Source: Nitrospirota bacterium (GTDB lineage Bacteria; Nitrospirota; Nitrospiria; Nitrospirales; Nitrospiraceae). Taken from it: DNA of 64,000 bases. This document shows, piece after piece, positions 17,633 to 26,660 of the stretch. The translations under genes and the position numbers were made by a program. The stretch spans positions 62,001 to 126,000 of the forward strand of contig JAPLLG010000007.1 of assembly GCA_026387665.1 (NCBI GenBank), given 5' to 3'. Positions within the stretch are counted from its first letter, which is position 1. Each line of letters begins with the position of its first letter. Under the pieces are notes generated by a model. The model saw nothing but the letters and a program-made list of their open reading frames with translations. It was not told where the DNA came from and ran no database searches.

Positions 17633-19027
17633 CTACGCTTCCGGTCGCATTTCCACTTCCAGCAGCTTGATCTTCCGATGAAGATGACTCCGTTCAATCT
17701 GCAAATCTTCCGCCGTGCGGGAAATGTTCCAATGATGTTCCCGTAGCTTGCGCGCAATGTACTCCTTTTCAAACGCGTTGCGCGCATCCCGGAGCGAGTC
17801 ATAGGACTGCGTGAAGAGCGGGCTGGGAGCAGGCGCTGCGGACGGAGACGCCGCCCCGCCAGGACGAGCCTGCAACGAGAGACCCGCTTGCGCCCCCTCG
17901 ATAACTGGTCCCGGCACCATGATCATCAATCGCTCGATCAAATTCCGCAGTTCACGGATATTCCCCGGCCAGTCATATTGCTGAAACACCGCCATCGCCC
18001 CAGGCGAGACCTCTTTCATCCGCAACCCCTGCTCATCCGCATGCACCTTCATGAAGTGGCGCACGAGCAACGGAATGTCGTCCCGGCGCTCCCTGAGGGG
18101 AGGCACGACGATCGGCACCACGTTGAGGCGGTAAAACAAATCTTCGCGAAACGCGCCTTTCTCGATTTCCTTGAGCAAATCCTTGTTGGAGGCGGCCAAG
18201 ACCCGGACGTCCACCTTCAGCAGCTTCGTCCCACCGACACGAGTAAACTGCTGCTCTTGCAGTACCCGGAGCACTTTGGCCTGGGTATTCAAACTCATGT
18301 CGGCGATTTCGTCCAAAAACAGCGTGCCCCCGTCCGCCTGTTCGAACTGTCCTCTCTTCATCGAGGTGGCGCCGGTAAAGGAGCCCTTTTCATGGCCGAA
18401 CAACTCACTCTCGATCAAGGTCTCCGGGATGGCCGCACAGTTCACCGCCACAAACGGCCGGCTGGCTCTGGCGCTCCGCAGATGAATCGCCCGCGCAACG
18501 AGTTCTTTCCCCGTCCCGTTCTCCCCCCCGATCAGCACACGGCTATTGGTCGGCCCGGCTGTCTCGATCAACTGCCGTAACTGTTGCATCGCAGACGACT
18601 GCCCCACCAGCTCAAATTTCCGTTGTACGGTGGTCCGGAGCGTTCGATTCTCTTGCTCCAGCCTGTGTTGATCCAACGCATGTTTGACGCGCAGGATGAT
18701 GTTCTCAAGCGACAAGGGCTTCTCAATATAATCATAGGCTCCCAGCTTGATCGCCTTGACCGCCGTTTCAATCGAGCCGTGCCCCGACATCATCATCACT
18801 TGCGCCGTCGGCACCAATTCACGGACCCGGCGCAAAGTTTCCATGCCGTCCATTTCCGGCATCCAGATATCGAGGATCATGAGGTCCGGCGGATCCGTCA
18901 TATAGGCCCGTACGGCCTCCATGCCGTTCTTCGCCACCGCAACCTCGTAGCCCTCATCCCGCAGAATGCTGCTCAAGGAAGTAAGAATCGACTCTTCGTC
19001 ATCTACAATTAAAATCGATGCGGACAT
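17633..19027 (-). CDS. Sigma-54-dependent response regulator (NtrC family)
   Basis: The 464-residue activator has a receiver with Asp53 (DLMILDIWMPEMDG), an AAA+ domain with Walker A GENGTGKE at 168-175, the sigma-54 contact loop GSFTGA at 215-220 (GAFTGA in most members, so Ala to Ser), Walker B GGTLFLDEIA, and a C-terminal Fis-type DNA-binding helix pair (ISRTAEDLQIERSHLHRKIKLL). Phosphorylation should drive ATP-dependent open complex formation by sigma-54 polymerase. It follows the NtrY-like kinase gene on the same strand, so the pair resembles NtrY-NtrX. A TTG five codons upstream is an alternative start. Confidence 0.95.
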   Translation of the reverse strand: MSASILIVDDEESILTSLSSILRDEGYEVAVAKNGMEAVRAYMTDPPDLMILDIWMPEMDGMETLRRVRELVPTAQVMMMSGHGSIETAVKAIKLGAYDYIEKPLSLENIILRVKHALDQHRLEQENRTLRTTVQRKFELVGQSSAMQQLRQLIETAGPTNSRVLIGGENGTGKELVARAIHLRSARASRPFVAVNCAAIPETLIESELFGHEKGSFTGATSMKRGQFEQADGGTLFLDEIADMSLNTQAKVLRVLQEQQFTRVGGTKLLKVDVRVLAASNKDLLKEIEKGAFREDLFYRLNVVPIVVPPLRERRDDIPLLVRHFMKVHADEQGLRMKEVSPGAMAVFQQYDWPGNIRELRNLIERLMIMVPGPVIEGAQAGLSLQARPGGAASPSAAPAPSPLFTQSYDSLRDARNAFEKEYIARKLREHHWNISRTAEDLQIERSHLHRKIKLLEVEMRPEA

Positions 19028-19067
19028 GAATCCCCCGTACAACGTGATCGGTCAGGCTGCTCCGACC

Positions 19068-19091
19068 TCTCAGCACTCAACGCTCAGTACT
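19068..19091. repeat. Short array of AGTGCTG-type words between ntrY-like and ntrX-like genes
   Basis: On the minus strand, directly after the TGA of the kinase gene, the sequence runs AGTACTGAGCGTTGAGTGCTGAG. It is built from near-repeats of a 7-8 base word that also forms the arrays at 30419-30496 and 53236-53265. Confidence 0.5.
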
Positions 19092-19096
19092 TCTGC

Positions 19097-21439
19097 TCAC
19101 ACCGGCAATTCGAACGTAAATACAGCCCCTTTCGGCTGATTCTGGCTGGCCTGAATCTGTCCATCGTGATCGGTAATGATGCGCCGCACGATGGCCAACC
19201 CCAGCCCGGTCCCCGTCTTCTTCCTCGTGAAGTATGGCACGAACAATTTTTCCTGGTCTTCCGGCGCAATGCCCGTGCCCTCATCCGCCACACTCACCAC
19301 GGCCCTCCGCCGTTTCATATCGTACTTGGTCGTGAGCCAGACACGCCCCTTCTGCTGCATCGCCTGCATCGCGTTGTCGAGCAAGTTGACCATCACCCGC
19401 TTAAGTTGCTCACGGTCGAAATTAAGCGACGGAAGGTCTTCGTCCAACGAAACAATCAGCTCGACATCCTTGTGGGCGCCCCGATAGAGGGCCGTGACCT
19501 CATTGATCACATCATGGAGCGACTGCTGTGCCATCTGCGGAACCGGCAATCGGGCAAACTTCGAAAATTCATCGACCATATGCTTGAGGCTCGTCACTTC
19601 GTTGACGATCACGTTGGTCGCCTCGTCGAAAATCGCATCGAAATCCGGCGACTTCTCGAAGTACTTCTTCCGCAACCGCTGCGCGGACAATTGGATGGGC
19701 GTCAACGGATTCTTAATCTCGTGGGCCACCCGCCGCGCCACTTCCTGCCAAGCCGCCACTTTCTGCGCCTTGATCAACTCTGTCAGGTCTTCGAACACCA
19801 GCACGATCCCGAGGTCCCTATTCGCTTCATCCTTCATCCGCGACCCATGCAGCCCGATGGTCAAGAATCGGCCCTCGATCTCCATCGGTCCCTCCAGCGC
19901 CAGCGTATCGCGCTGATCGGCCAGCATCCGGTCATAGACCGTCTGGAACAGATCGAGTCGAAACTCTTTGAACACCTCATTAGCTTGTCGGCCACGGAAC
20001 CGATCCGCTGCAAGCCCAAGGATCCGCTCACCGGACGGATTGAAATTCGTGATCAGCCCGTTCTTATCGATCGAGAGCAGGCCTGCGGCAATCGTCTCGA
20101 CCACCGTTTCGATGTAGGCGCGACGGCGATCCAGCTCCAGATTACTCTGACGCAGTGAGATATTGGCTTCTTCGATCTTGGACTTACTCCCCTGGAGGTC
20201 GGCCGTCATCCGGTTGAACGACTCGATCAAGGTACCGATTTCATCGGTCGCCTTGGCATCGATCCGGACGGAAAGATTTCCCTGGGCAATGGCCTCCGTC
20301 GCTTCAGCCAGCCGTTGAATCGGCACCGTGATGCTCCGCGCGACATAGAACCCGAACCAGGTAGCCCCGAACAAAATGAGCACCGTAATGACGGCAACGA
20401 AAAGATAGGCGCCGGCTTTGATCGGATTTTTCATGGCCTTGATCTGCTTGTATTCATCGTACTGATGGCCGATCCCTTCCATCTTCGCCAGCAACGATTC
20501 TGGCACAAAGGCCTCCACCACCACCACGCCGCCGATCTCGCCGCGGCGCCCGCTCGCTGCGATGGGGGCCGCCGCCCGCACCAGACGCCCGGTCTGAGCC
20601 TCCTGCACCGCATTCATTTCCTGTTTCCCGTTAATCACCTGGAGCACCAGTTGCCCGATCGGCAGATCCAGCGCCGAGGAGGGCACCTCGGGATCCAGCG
20701 CCTTCGTGAGCGTTTCCATTTTGGCCGAGAAGACCTCAATCCCAGCCACGCCGAACTCCGCCCGCTTGCGAGCCATGGCCGCAACCAGCAGATCCCGCTG
20801 CTCCGCCAGCAACATATCCTCCCGATAGATTTCATGGCTGATGGCTCTGGCGCTGTTCACTGCGAGGGTAATGTGGCCGGCATGTTGCATCCGCGCCACG
20901 TCATAGGAATCCCGCATCACCTGTTCAATTTGATCGCTGAACCAGACATCCACCGCCTTATTCACCAGGCCGCTCGCAACCAGCGCCAGGAGCACCGTCG
21001 GAATCAGCGAAAATCCAATGAAGGCCGCCACCAGCTTCGTACGAAACCCGGCGCCAAAGAGCCGATGCCGCCGTTCAAAATAGGCTTTGATCAGGTTGCG
21101 GGAGAGCAAGAGCAACAGGACGACAAATCCGATCAGGTCGAGGTTGAGCAGAAGGAGCACAAAGGCATAACTGGTCGTGGGTAGAAAGGAATCCGTTTCC
21201 TCGCCGCCGGGAATCACGATCTGGGAATAGTAGAGAGTCAGCGCCAGGCAGGGCAGGAGAAAAATCAGGACGATCCAGACCGGCCGCAAATGCATCTTCC
21301 GCCGTTCCGGCTCCGGGGTAGGCCCGGATCCCACGGATGACCGGCTTGCTCCGGCAGTCAGCGTCGCAACCCCGCTCACGGAACCACGATTCGTCTTTAC
21401 TGGGGGAAGGGACCCTGTGTCTTTCTTGCCGTCACTCAC
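19097..21439 (-). CDS. NtrY-like membrane sensor histidine kinase
   Basis: The 780-residue kinase has a polar N-terminal tail, three closely spaced membrane segments (about 50-130), a periplasmic or extracytoplasmic region, another membrane segment near residue 350, a HAMP domain with the Pro-rich entry VPIQRLAEATEAI, a PAS domain and the kinase core. His573 in RRVAHEIKNPLTPIQLS is the phosphorylated residue. The ATPase domain has the N box NLLDNAMQAM and GTGLGLAIV. This layout and the NPLTPIQLSAQRLR motif match NtrY, which pairs with NtrX-type regulators such as the one encoded next. In other bacteria NtrY/NtrX responds to nitrogen or redox state; here the signal is unknown. Confidence 0.93.
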   Translation of the reverse strand: MSDGKKDTGSLPPVKTNRGSVSGVATLTAGASRSSVGSGPTPEPERRKMHLRPVWIVLIFLLPCLALTLYYSQIVIPGGEETDSFLPTTSYAFVLLLLNLDLIGFVVLLLLLSRNLIKAYFERRHRLFGAGFRTKLVAAFIGFSLIPTVLLALVASGLVNKAVDVWFSDQIEQVMRDSYDVARMQHAGHITLAVNSARAISHEIYREDMLLAEQRDLLVAAMARKRAEFGVAGIEVFSAKMETLTKALDPEVPSSALDLPIGQLVLQVINGKQEMNAVQEAQTGRLVRAAAPIAASGRRGEIGGVVVVEAFVPESLLAKMEGIGHQYDEYKQIKAMKNPIKAGAYLFVAVITVLILFGATWFGFYVARSITVPIQRLAEATEAIAQGNLSVRIDAKATDEIGTLIESFNRMTADLQGSKSKIEEANISLRQSNLELDRRRAYIETVVETIAAGLLSIDKNGLITNFNPSGERILGLAADRFRGRQANEVFKEFRLDLFQTVYDRMLADQRDTLALEGPMEIEGRFLTIGLHGSRMKDEANRDLGIVLVFEDLTELIKAQKVAAWQEVARRVAHEIKNPLTPIQLSAQRLRKKYFEKSPDFDAIFDEATNVIVNEVTSLKHMVDEFSKFARLPVPQMAQQSLHDVINEVTALYRGAHKDVELIVSLDEDLPSLNFDREQLKRVMVNLLDNAMQAMQQKGRVWLTTKYDMKRRRAVVSVADEGTGIAPEDQEKLFVPYFTRKKTGTGLGLAIVRRIITDHDGQIQASQNQPKGAVFTFELPV

Positions 21440-21578
21440 ATCCGATATCCCCGATTGCCAACGACTCGACGCATAGCAGACAGCTTATCATGGTGCTTGA
21501 ATCAGGAGAGCGTCTCACCACATCGCATGAACCAGGGTGGCGGACAGATACGTCCGGGGTCGACAGGCGGGGGCGGGG

Positions 21579-21974
21579 CTACGATTTCGCGGTTAAACTC
21601 ACGTACTTCATCCGAAGGGCGTAGAGCATATCCCGCAGCACCGCTTGTTCTTCCGTCGTGAGATTGCCTGTGGTCTTCTGTTCCAGGACCGACAGCAAGT
21701 CGATAATGTCTTTCGCTTGCGGCAGGTTCGCCGGCATTGGAGGCTGATGGGGATCGATCTGTTCCCCCATCAACATCATCGAAGAGCTGCCCAGAGAAAT
21801 AACAAAGGATGAAAAGGTGACGGGGATTCCCGAGCCCTGGTGTGGATCAGAGGGTGCTGCCTGCTGATGGGGCTGTGCCTCTGGCGCCGCAGGCGAAGGG
21901 GTGGATGCACGGTCGGACCCAGTCCCGCCCCGCCGATCCCGAACGACAAATCCTTCTTCTTGTTCTGCGCTCAT
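21579..21974 (-). CDS. DUF1844 domain protein
   Basis: The 131-residue protein has a Pro/Gln-rich, low-complexity first half (to about residue 50). The second half matches DUF1844: TFSSFVISLGSSSMMLMGE, then NLPQAKDIIDLLSVLEQKTTGNL and a closing LRMKYV. The family is widespread in Nitrospirota and Deltaproteobacteria and has no established function. The gene lies between the kinase gene and mazG, on the minus strand, 139 bases upstream of the kinase start. Confidence 0.85.
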   Translation of the reverse strand: MSAEQEEGFVVRDRRGGTGSDRASTPSPAAPEAQPHQQAAPSDPHQGSGIPVTFSSFVISLGSSSMMLMGEQIDPHQPPMPANLPQAKDIIDLLSVLEQKTTGNLTTEEQAVLRDMLYALRMKYVSLTAKS

Positions 21975-22061
21975 AGGCCTTTCCCCCGCTCCAGATGCAG
22001 CGTCGGTACCCTACCATAGGCCTCTAAACGGCGCAAGACGCGCCAGTCAACGCGCGACCGA

Positions 22062-22089
22062 TTGAAGCAAGCCGAGAACCGGGTATAAT
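22062..22089 (+). promoter_or_regulatory. Sigma-70-type promoter for mazG
   Basis: TTGAAG at 22062-22067 and a perfect TATAAT at 22084-22089 are 16 bases apart. Transcription would start near 22096, about 28 bases before the ATG at 22124. Confidence 0.65.
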
Positions 22090-22123
22090 GCAGGCCCAAC
22101 TCTGCACCACAAAAAGGAACAGG

Positions 22124-22999
22124 ATGTCTGAACGATTTCATAAACTGGTAGACTTGATGGCCTCGTTGCGCGCGCCGAACGGATGTCCGTGGGACCGCAA
22201 ACAAACGCACGAATCGTTGAAGCCCTATCTGCTTGAAGAAACCTATGAAGTGCTCGAAATCCTGGACCGGCAGGACCGGGCGAAACTGCCGGAGGAACTC
22301 GGCGACGTATTGCTCCAAGTGCTCTTCCACAGCCAGATCGCGGCAGAAGCCGGCAGCTTTACCATCGAAGATGTGCTGGAACAATTGGCCGACAAACTGA
22401 TCAGGCGCCACCCCCACGTCTTTGGCAACGGATCGACCGACACCACCCCGACGAATGCCGACCAGGTCGTTGCGAAATGGGAAGACATCAAGCGCACCGA
22501 ACGCCAGGCGTCCGGCCGGCCAGACTCGGTGCTGGACGGGGTGCCGCAAGCATTGCCGGCCCTCCTAAGGGCCTACCAGATTCAAGCGCGTGCCGCTCGC
22601 GTCGGGTTCGATTGGAGCCACGATACGAAAGGCTTCGAGCAGATCCTGGGCAAGATCGAGGAGGAAATCCAGGAGCTCCGCGACGCCATCCGCCCCCTCG
22701 CATCGAACCAGACAGAACCGGACGCAAGGGCCGCAGCCCTGCGGCAGGAACAGATTGCCTCGGAACTCGGCGACGTACTGTTCTCCCTCGTGAATCTCGC
22801 CCGCTTCATCAAAGTGAACCCGGAAGACGCCTTGCGCCAATCCGCCAACCGCTTCACCCAACGGTTTCAATTCATCGAAGCCCAGGCAACCAAATCTGGC
22901 CGGTCGGTTGAAGAACTCTCGTTTGCAGAAATGGATCGCCTCTGGGACGAAGCCAAAAAGCAGAATCCCGCCACCCTTACCAAGGACACACCGTCATGA
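22124..22999 (+). CDS. mazG: Nucleoside triphosphate pyrophosphohydrolase
   Basis: MazG removes pyrophosphate from (d)NTPs, limiting mutagenic or signalling nucleotides. The 291-residue product has two MazG repeats. The first includes the signature NGCPWDRKQTHESLKPYLLEETYEVLE and EELGDVLLQVLFHSQ. The second includes EEEIQELRDAI and SELGDVLFSLVNLARF. The Glu/Asp residues of both EExxE and ExxD motifs that bind Mg are present. The ATG at 22124 has AAGGAACAGG upstream and a strong promoter; the frame extends further 5' without family sequence. It overlaps the next gene by 4 bases. Confidence 0.95.
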   Translation: MSERFHKLVDLMASLRAPNGCPWDRKQTHESLKPYLLEETYEVLEILDRQDRAKLPEELGDVLLQVLFHSQIAAEAGSFTIEDVLEQLADKLIRRHPHVFGNGSTDTTPTNADQVVAKWEDIKRTERQASGRPDSVLDGVPQALPALLRAYQIQARAARVGFDWSHDTKGFEQILGKIEEEIQELRDAIRPLASNQTEPDARAAALRQEQIASELGDVLFSLVNLARFIKVNPEDALRQSANRFTQRFQFIEAQATKSGRSVEELSFAEMDRLWDEAKKQNPATLTKDTPS

Positions 23000-23613
23000 G
23001 CGATGAGCCGCATCCCTACGAAGAAGGCAAACGTGCCGGAGTCCATCCCCTGATCGTCATCTTCGGCATCTTGTTCGGGCTCTGGCTGTTTGTGGCCCTC
23101 ATCGTGCCCAGCTCTAAGAACAAACAAGCAGCGGGAACGGAAGGACCGGCAGGACCGGTCATCGAAGATCCCGAAGCGGCGCCAGTCCTATTCAAAGTCC
23201 ACACCACCGTCCCGGATATGAACGCGATCAGCCTCACCGTCCCGCCGGAAGCGACCGAGAGCCAAGTGGCCGGACTCTTGAAACGGTTCAAAAAAGACCG
23301 GCTCGCCGGCACCTTGACCGAGCTCCTGCCAGCCACGACAGCCGGCCATACGCTCGGGGACCATGCCGTCGCCGACATCTACATTGTGTCAGACGCTCAA
23401 TATGCGCAGGCCGACGTAATCCGCACCCTGACCCGCGGCGCCCATGCGCCGGGCGACCTCTATCCTCAAGCTGTTCCCTTTGAAGTCGCGATGGAGCAAA
23501 TCCGCGGGCACTATCGGATCGATCTCAACAACACCAGCAATCCCGATAGCGCCTCCCTCGGCTTTGCGGACGAGTCGGGAGTGCATTCGAAGCAATATCG
23601 AAAAGTCTTTTAG
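22996..23613 (+). CDS. Membrane-anchored protein of unknown function
   Basis: The 205-residue product has a single N-terminal membrane helix (residues 18-37) preceded by a short charged tail, and the rest is likely outside the cytoplasm. The soluble part has a domain of about 130 residues without cysteines that I do not recognise (FKVHTTVPDMNAISLTVPPEATE...ADIYIVSDAQYAQADVIRTL). The ATGA overlap with mazG indicates translational coupling. Its stop codon TAG shares its G with the first base of a 126-bp repeat element. Confidence 0.7.
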   Translation: MSDEPHPYEEGKRAGVHPLIVIFGILFGLWLFVALIVPSSKNKQAAGTEGPAGPVIEDPEAAPVLFKVHTTVPDMNAISLTVPPEATESQVAGLLKRFKKDRLAGTLTELLPATTAGHTLGDHAVADIYIVSDAQYAQADVIRTLTRGAHAPGDLYPQAVPFEVAMEQIRGHYRIDLNNTSNPDSASLGFADESGVHSKQYRKVF

Positions 23614-23738
23614 CAGGCTGCTGAAAAATGCCGCCAGCTTCGTTCTCGACTCATCGAAATCCTCAACGTACCCATGAGGGTACGCCTCCGGTTTCGACTC
23701 GCCTGCGGCCTTGCTGACAGCCTTTTTGAGCAGCCTGC
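23613..23738 (+). repeat. 126-bp palindromic 3' end element, copy A
   Basis: The head GCAGGCTGCTGAAAAA at the left end pairs with the tail TTTTTGAGCAGCCTGC at the right, with one G opposite G mismatch at position 11. The centre is a CGTACCC/GGGTACG hairpin. The first G is the last base of the TAG stop of the upstream gene. It fills the space between two convergent genes. Element orientation equals that of the upstream gene. Confidence 0.9.
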
Positions 23739-23749
23739 AACAGCCCCCG

Positions 23750-24157
23750 CTACAGGCCAACCAGCTTTGTAATTTCCGCCCGCAACATGGATTGCTGTTC
23801 AGTCGCCCAGCTGTCGAGTCGTGGGAACAAATAGGCCATGGGCCCTATGAAGGGAGCCACGACGGTGTCGCGGCGCTCCGACAACATGCCGTCTGCCTCG
23901 GCGATACGGATTTTTTCATCCGAGATCTGGCGCGACAAAAACTTTGAAATCATCAATTGCTGACCAGGCGTCCCGACGACGTCCCCCAGCACCTTAGCCC
24001 GCACGACATCCAGCTCCTCCGGAATCGAGACCTTTACGCGAATGGCCTGGGCCGTCGGCCACGAGGCCCGCTGGATCGAATAGTCGAAGGAGAACACCTG
24101 CTCCCGAGGCTCTCGGAATGGTCCTGTCACATTGGCAATTTGCATCCGGGCATCCAT
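23750..24157 (-). CDS. Protein of unknown function downstream of hemG
   Basis: The 135-residue cytoplasmic protein has no motif I recognise and no cysteine. It contains a predicted beta-rich N-terminal half (residues 1-60) and a helical C terminus. It starts 19 bases after the hemG stop on the same strand and so belongs to the hemE-hemH-hemG transcription unit, which hints at a link to porphyrin metabolism only by position. A ribosome site AGAAGAAACGAGGGTCACC precedes the ATG. Confidence 0.7.
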   Translation of the reverse strand: MDARMQIANVTGPFREPREQVFSFDYSIQRASWPTAQAIRVKVSIPEELDVVRAKVLGDVVGTPGQQLMISKFLSRQISDEKIRIAEADGMLSERRDTVVAPFIGPMAYLFPRLDSWATEQQSMLRAEITKLVGL

Positions 24158-24175
24158 GGTGACCCTCGTTTCTTC

Positions 24176-25624
24176 TTACGATCGTTCTCCGGACAGATAG
24201 CGCACGACCCGATCGGCCGCAACAGCCCCGTCACGAATACAGTCCGGAATTCCGACGCCACGATAGCCTGCGCCTGTAAGCACCAGGCCCCCATAGCGGC
24301 TGAGCGCCGCTTCGATTTGATTCAACCGTTCGAGATGTCCCAACGTATATTGCGGCATCGCCTTCATCCAGCGATTGACTTCCACATAGTTTGGTTCCGC
24401 TGTCACGCCGCACATGCTGGCAAGCTCTTCCCTCACCCGCGACACCAAAGCCCGGTCATCCAATTGCAAAATGGCCTCGCGCCCGACTCCTCCGACATAA
24501 CAACGGACGAGTAACTGATCAGCCGGAGCCCGATGGGGCCACTTGAGCGAGGTCCAGGTCGCGGCAATGAGGTCGCGGCCTTCCGCCCGCGGCACGACAA
24601 AGCCGAATCCTTCTGCCGCCCCTGCGACCGCGGCGCGAGGATAGGCCATCGCGATCGTCGCCGTGGAGGCATAGGGAATCAGGTCCATCAAGCCTCCGGC
24701 AATCGGCGTAAGCGGACGCACCAGCTCAGCCGACACATAAGCCGGCGTGGCCAACACGAGGCTGTCCACGGACAGGGCCGAGCCGTCATTGAGGATGACA
24801 TCATACATCCAGCGGCCTGGCTGATGAGAGCGCACGCGGAGGGCATCGACAACCGTGCCGCTCCTGAGCGTCACGCCTTGGTCCGTCAATCGACGGACCA
24901 AGGCATCGACCAGATCCGACAAGCCATTCTTGAGACTCACGAACATCGTGCGCTTCGGACCGGTAGACGCGGCGGGTGGGCCAGCCTTCCTGGCCGTCAT
25001 CATCCCGCGAATCACACTGCCGTACTGTTGCTCCAACTCGACAAATCTCGGGAAGGTCGCCTGCACGCTCATCTGCTCCGCATCCCCCGCATAGATGCCG
25101 GCCATCAAGGGCTCGAGCATCCGTTCGAAGGCCTGGCGGCCCATGCGTCGCCGAAAAAAGCAGGCCAGAGACTCGTCGCTGGACGACCGTTTCACCGGCA
25201 TCGCCAGATCCAGCCCCATCCTTGCAAGGCCGGACCAGCTCAAGAGTCCGCTCCGGAGAAAGGGTCCCAGCTGATTGGGAGAGATGACGACTAATCCCTC
25301 AGGAAGTTCACGCAGACGGCCCTGCGAGAAGACACAGGCCCTCTTGCTAGTCTCGTTGGTGTTAATGAGCTGATCGGTCAGCCCCAGCTTGGCACAGAGT
25401 TCGATGGCGGCCGTTTTCTGAGACAGGAAGGAATCGGGACCTGCCTCCGTAACCAGATCGCCGACCCGATGGGTAACGATCTTGCCTCCCCAAGAGGGCG
25501 AGGCATCAACGACCGTGCAACGGATCGGGATGCCGGCAGCCGCAGCCCTTTCCTGAAGGGCATAGGCAGTCGAGAGACCAGAGATCCCTCCACCGATAAC
25601 AGCCACTGTACGAAGATTGTTCAC
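24176..25624 (-). CDS. hemG: Protoporphyrinogen oxidase, HemY (oxygen-dependent) type
   Basis: This FAD enzyme oxidises protoporphyrinogen IX (or, in some bacteria, coproporphyrinogen III) to the porphyrin. The 482-residue product begins with the dinucleotide-binding loop VIGGGISGLSTAYAL, ends with LTGAGYRGVGIPDCIRDG, the second FAD motif, and has the length of HemY-type enzymes. The ATG overlaps hemH by 4 bases. Because the neighbours are hemE and hemH, the operon encodes the last steps of haem synthesis; whether it uses the protoporphyrin or the coproporphyrin route cannot be told from this gene alone. HemY would be the equally valid name. Confidence 0.93.
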   Translation of the reverse strand: MNNLRTVAVIGGGISGLSTAYALQERAAAAGIPIRCTVVDASPSWGGKIVTHRVGDLVTEAGPDSFLSQKTAAIELCAKLGLTDQLINTNETSKRACVFSQGRLRELPEGLVVISPNQLGPFLRSGLLSWSGLARMGLDLAMPVKRSSSDESLACFFRRRMGRQAFERMLEPLMAGIYAGDAEQMSVQATFPRFVELEQQYGSVIRGMMTARKAGPPAASTGPKRTMFVSLKNGLSDLVDALVRRLTDQGVTLRSGTVVDALRVRSHQPGRWMYDVILNDGSALSVDSLVLATPAYVSAELVRPLTPIAGGLMDLIPYASTATIAMAYPRAAVAGAAEGFGFVVPRAEGRDLIAATWTSLKWPHRAPADQLLVRCYVGGVGREAILQLDDRALVSRVREELASMCGVTAEPNYVEVNRWMKAMPQYTLGHLERLNQIEAALSRYGGLVLTGAGYRGVGIPDCIRDGAVAADRVVRYLSGERS

Positions 25625-26571
25625 GAGGTACTGCAGAGCGATGATTCGTGGGCCTTGAGTACAGAGACCAGGGTATCGACGAGCGCAGCCGAATCATTCA
25701 ACATGGGGATACGTTCAAGCTGGAGGCCTAACCCAGCCGCAAGCCGTTTCAATTCGATATCGATATCGTAGAGCGTTTCCACATGGTCGCAGAGAAACCC
25801 GATCGGCGCCACCAGTACATATTGATGGCCTTCACGAGCCAGCTCTTCCACCGCCGACTCCACCGTCGGCCCCAGCCATTTCTCTCCCGACCGGCCCTGG
25901 CTTTGATAGGCGAACCGCGTAGGCCTGTCACCCAGCAACGCGGTCACCGCCTCAACCGTGCCCTGCACCTCGGCGGGATAGGGATCCTTCATCGCCACGA
26001 TCCGCTCCGGCAAACTATGCGCGGTAAAGAGCACAGGCACCGTCGCCCGCACAGCGGCAGGAAACTTCAGCAGGGCCTGTTGGATATTTTCGACAATAGC
26101 CGCGACGAGTCCTGGATGCTTGTGCCAACTGCCGACGTAACTGACCGGACAGGCACTCTGCAGCGCCGCCTGGGCTTCTTCAACTTTTTTCCGGTACGCG
26201 CCAGTGCTCAGAGAGGATTGTTGCGGGGCCAGACAGAGACCGATAATCTGTTCAGGCTCGTCGCCCAGCAATTCAGCATAGGTCTCTTTGATGAAGGGAT
26301 GCCAATGCCGCAACCCGACGTAGACCCGATACCGTTCATCGCCTGACTCGTTCAACCGCTGTTCGAGCTTCTTCGCGACATCCTTGGAGATCCCGACCGC
26401 CGGGGACTTTCCGCCCGTAGCCCGATACCGTTCCCGAATCTCTTCGACCAGTTCCGGCGGTGTGGGACGGCCTCCCCGCACATCCAGCAGGAACGGCTCC
26501 ACATTCTCCAAACTATCCGGCCCACCCATCGCCATGAGGAGCACGGCAGTCGGGCGTTTTGATTCCGGCAT
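25621..26571 (-). CDS. hemH: Ferrochelatase
   Basis: Ferrochelatase inserts Fe(II) into the porphyrin. The 316-residue product starts MPESKRPTAVLLMAMGGPDSLENVEPFL, the usual N-terminal block, and contains the catalytic His in VLFTAHSLPERIV and the Glu-containing VAPIGFLCDHVETLYDID block. I chose the ATG at 26571, preceded by TTGGAG, over a longer frame that adds nine residues. It overlaps hemG by 4 bases and is separated from hemE by 78 bases that contain an inverted A-rich array. Confidence 0.95.
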   Translation of the reverse strand: MPESKRPTAVLLMAMGGPDSLENVEPFLLDVRGGRPTPPELVEEIRERYRATGGKSPAVGISKDVAKKLEQRLNESGDERYRVYVGLRHWHPFIKETYAELLGDEPEQIIGLCLAPQQSSLSTGAYRKKVEEAQAALQSACPVSYVGSWHKHPGLVAAIVENIQQALLKFPAAVRATVPVLFTAHSLPERIVAMKDPYPAEVQGTVEAVTALLGDRPTRFAYQSQGRSGEKWLGPTVESAVEELAREGHQYVLVAPIGFLCDHVETLYDIDIELKRLAAGLGLQLERIPMLNDSAALVDTLVSVLKAHESSLCSTS

Positions 26572-26600
26572 CGCTCTTACTCCAAGGCAAAAGTACAAAT

Positions 26601-26660
26601 GTAAAAGTAAAAAAGGTTCGGTCCAATCGCCGCACCCACTTTGGCCTTTTTACTTTTTAC
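26601..26660. repeat. Inverted array of GTAAAAG-type words at the hemE 3' end
   Basis: The left arm GTAAAAGTAAAAAAGG (26601-26616) and the right arm CCTTTTTACTTTTTAC (26645-26660) are near-perfect complements with a 28-base loop. Each arm is itself two or more near-repeats of a 6-7 base word. The hemE stop and its last two Lys codons lie inside the right arm. An AT-only block of this kind stands out in a GC-rich genome. Confidence 0.65.
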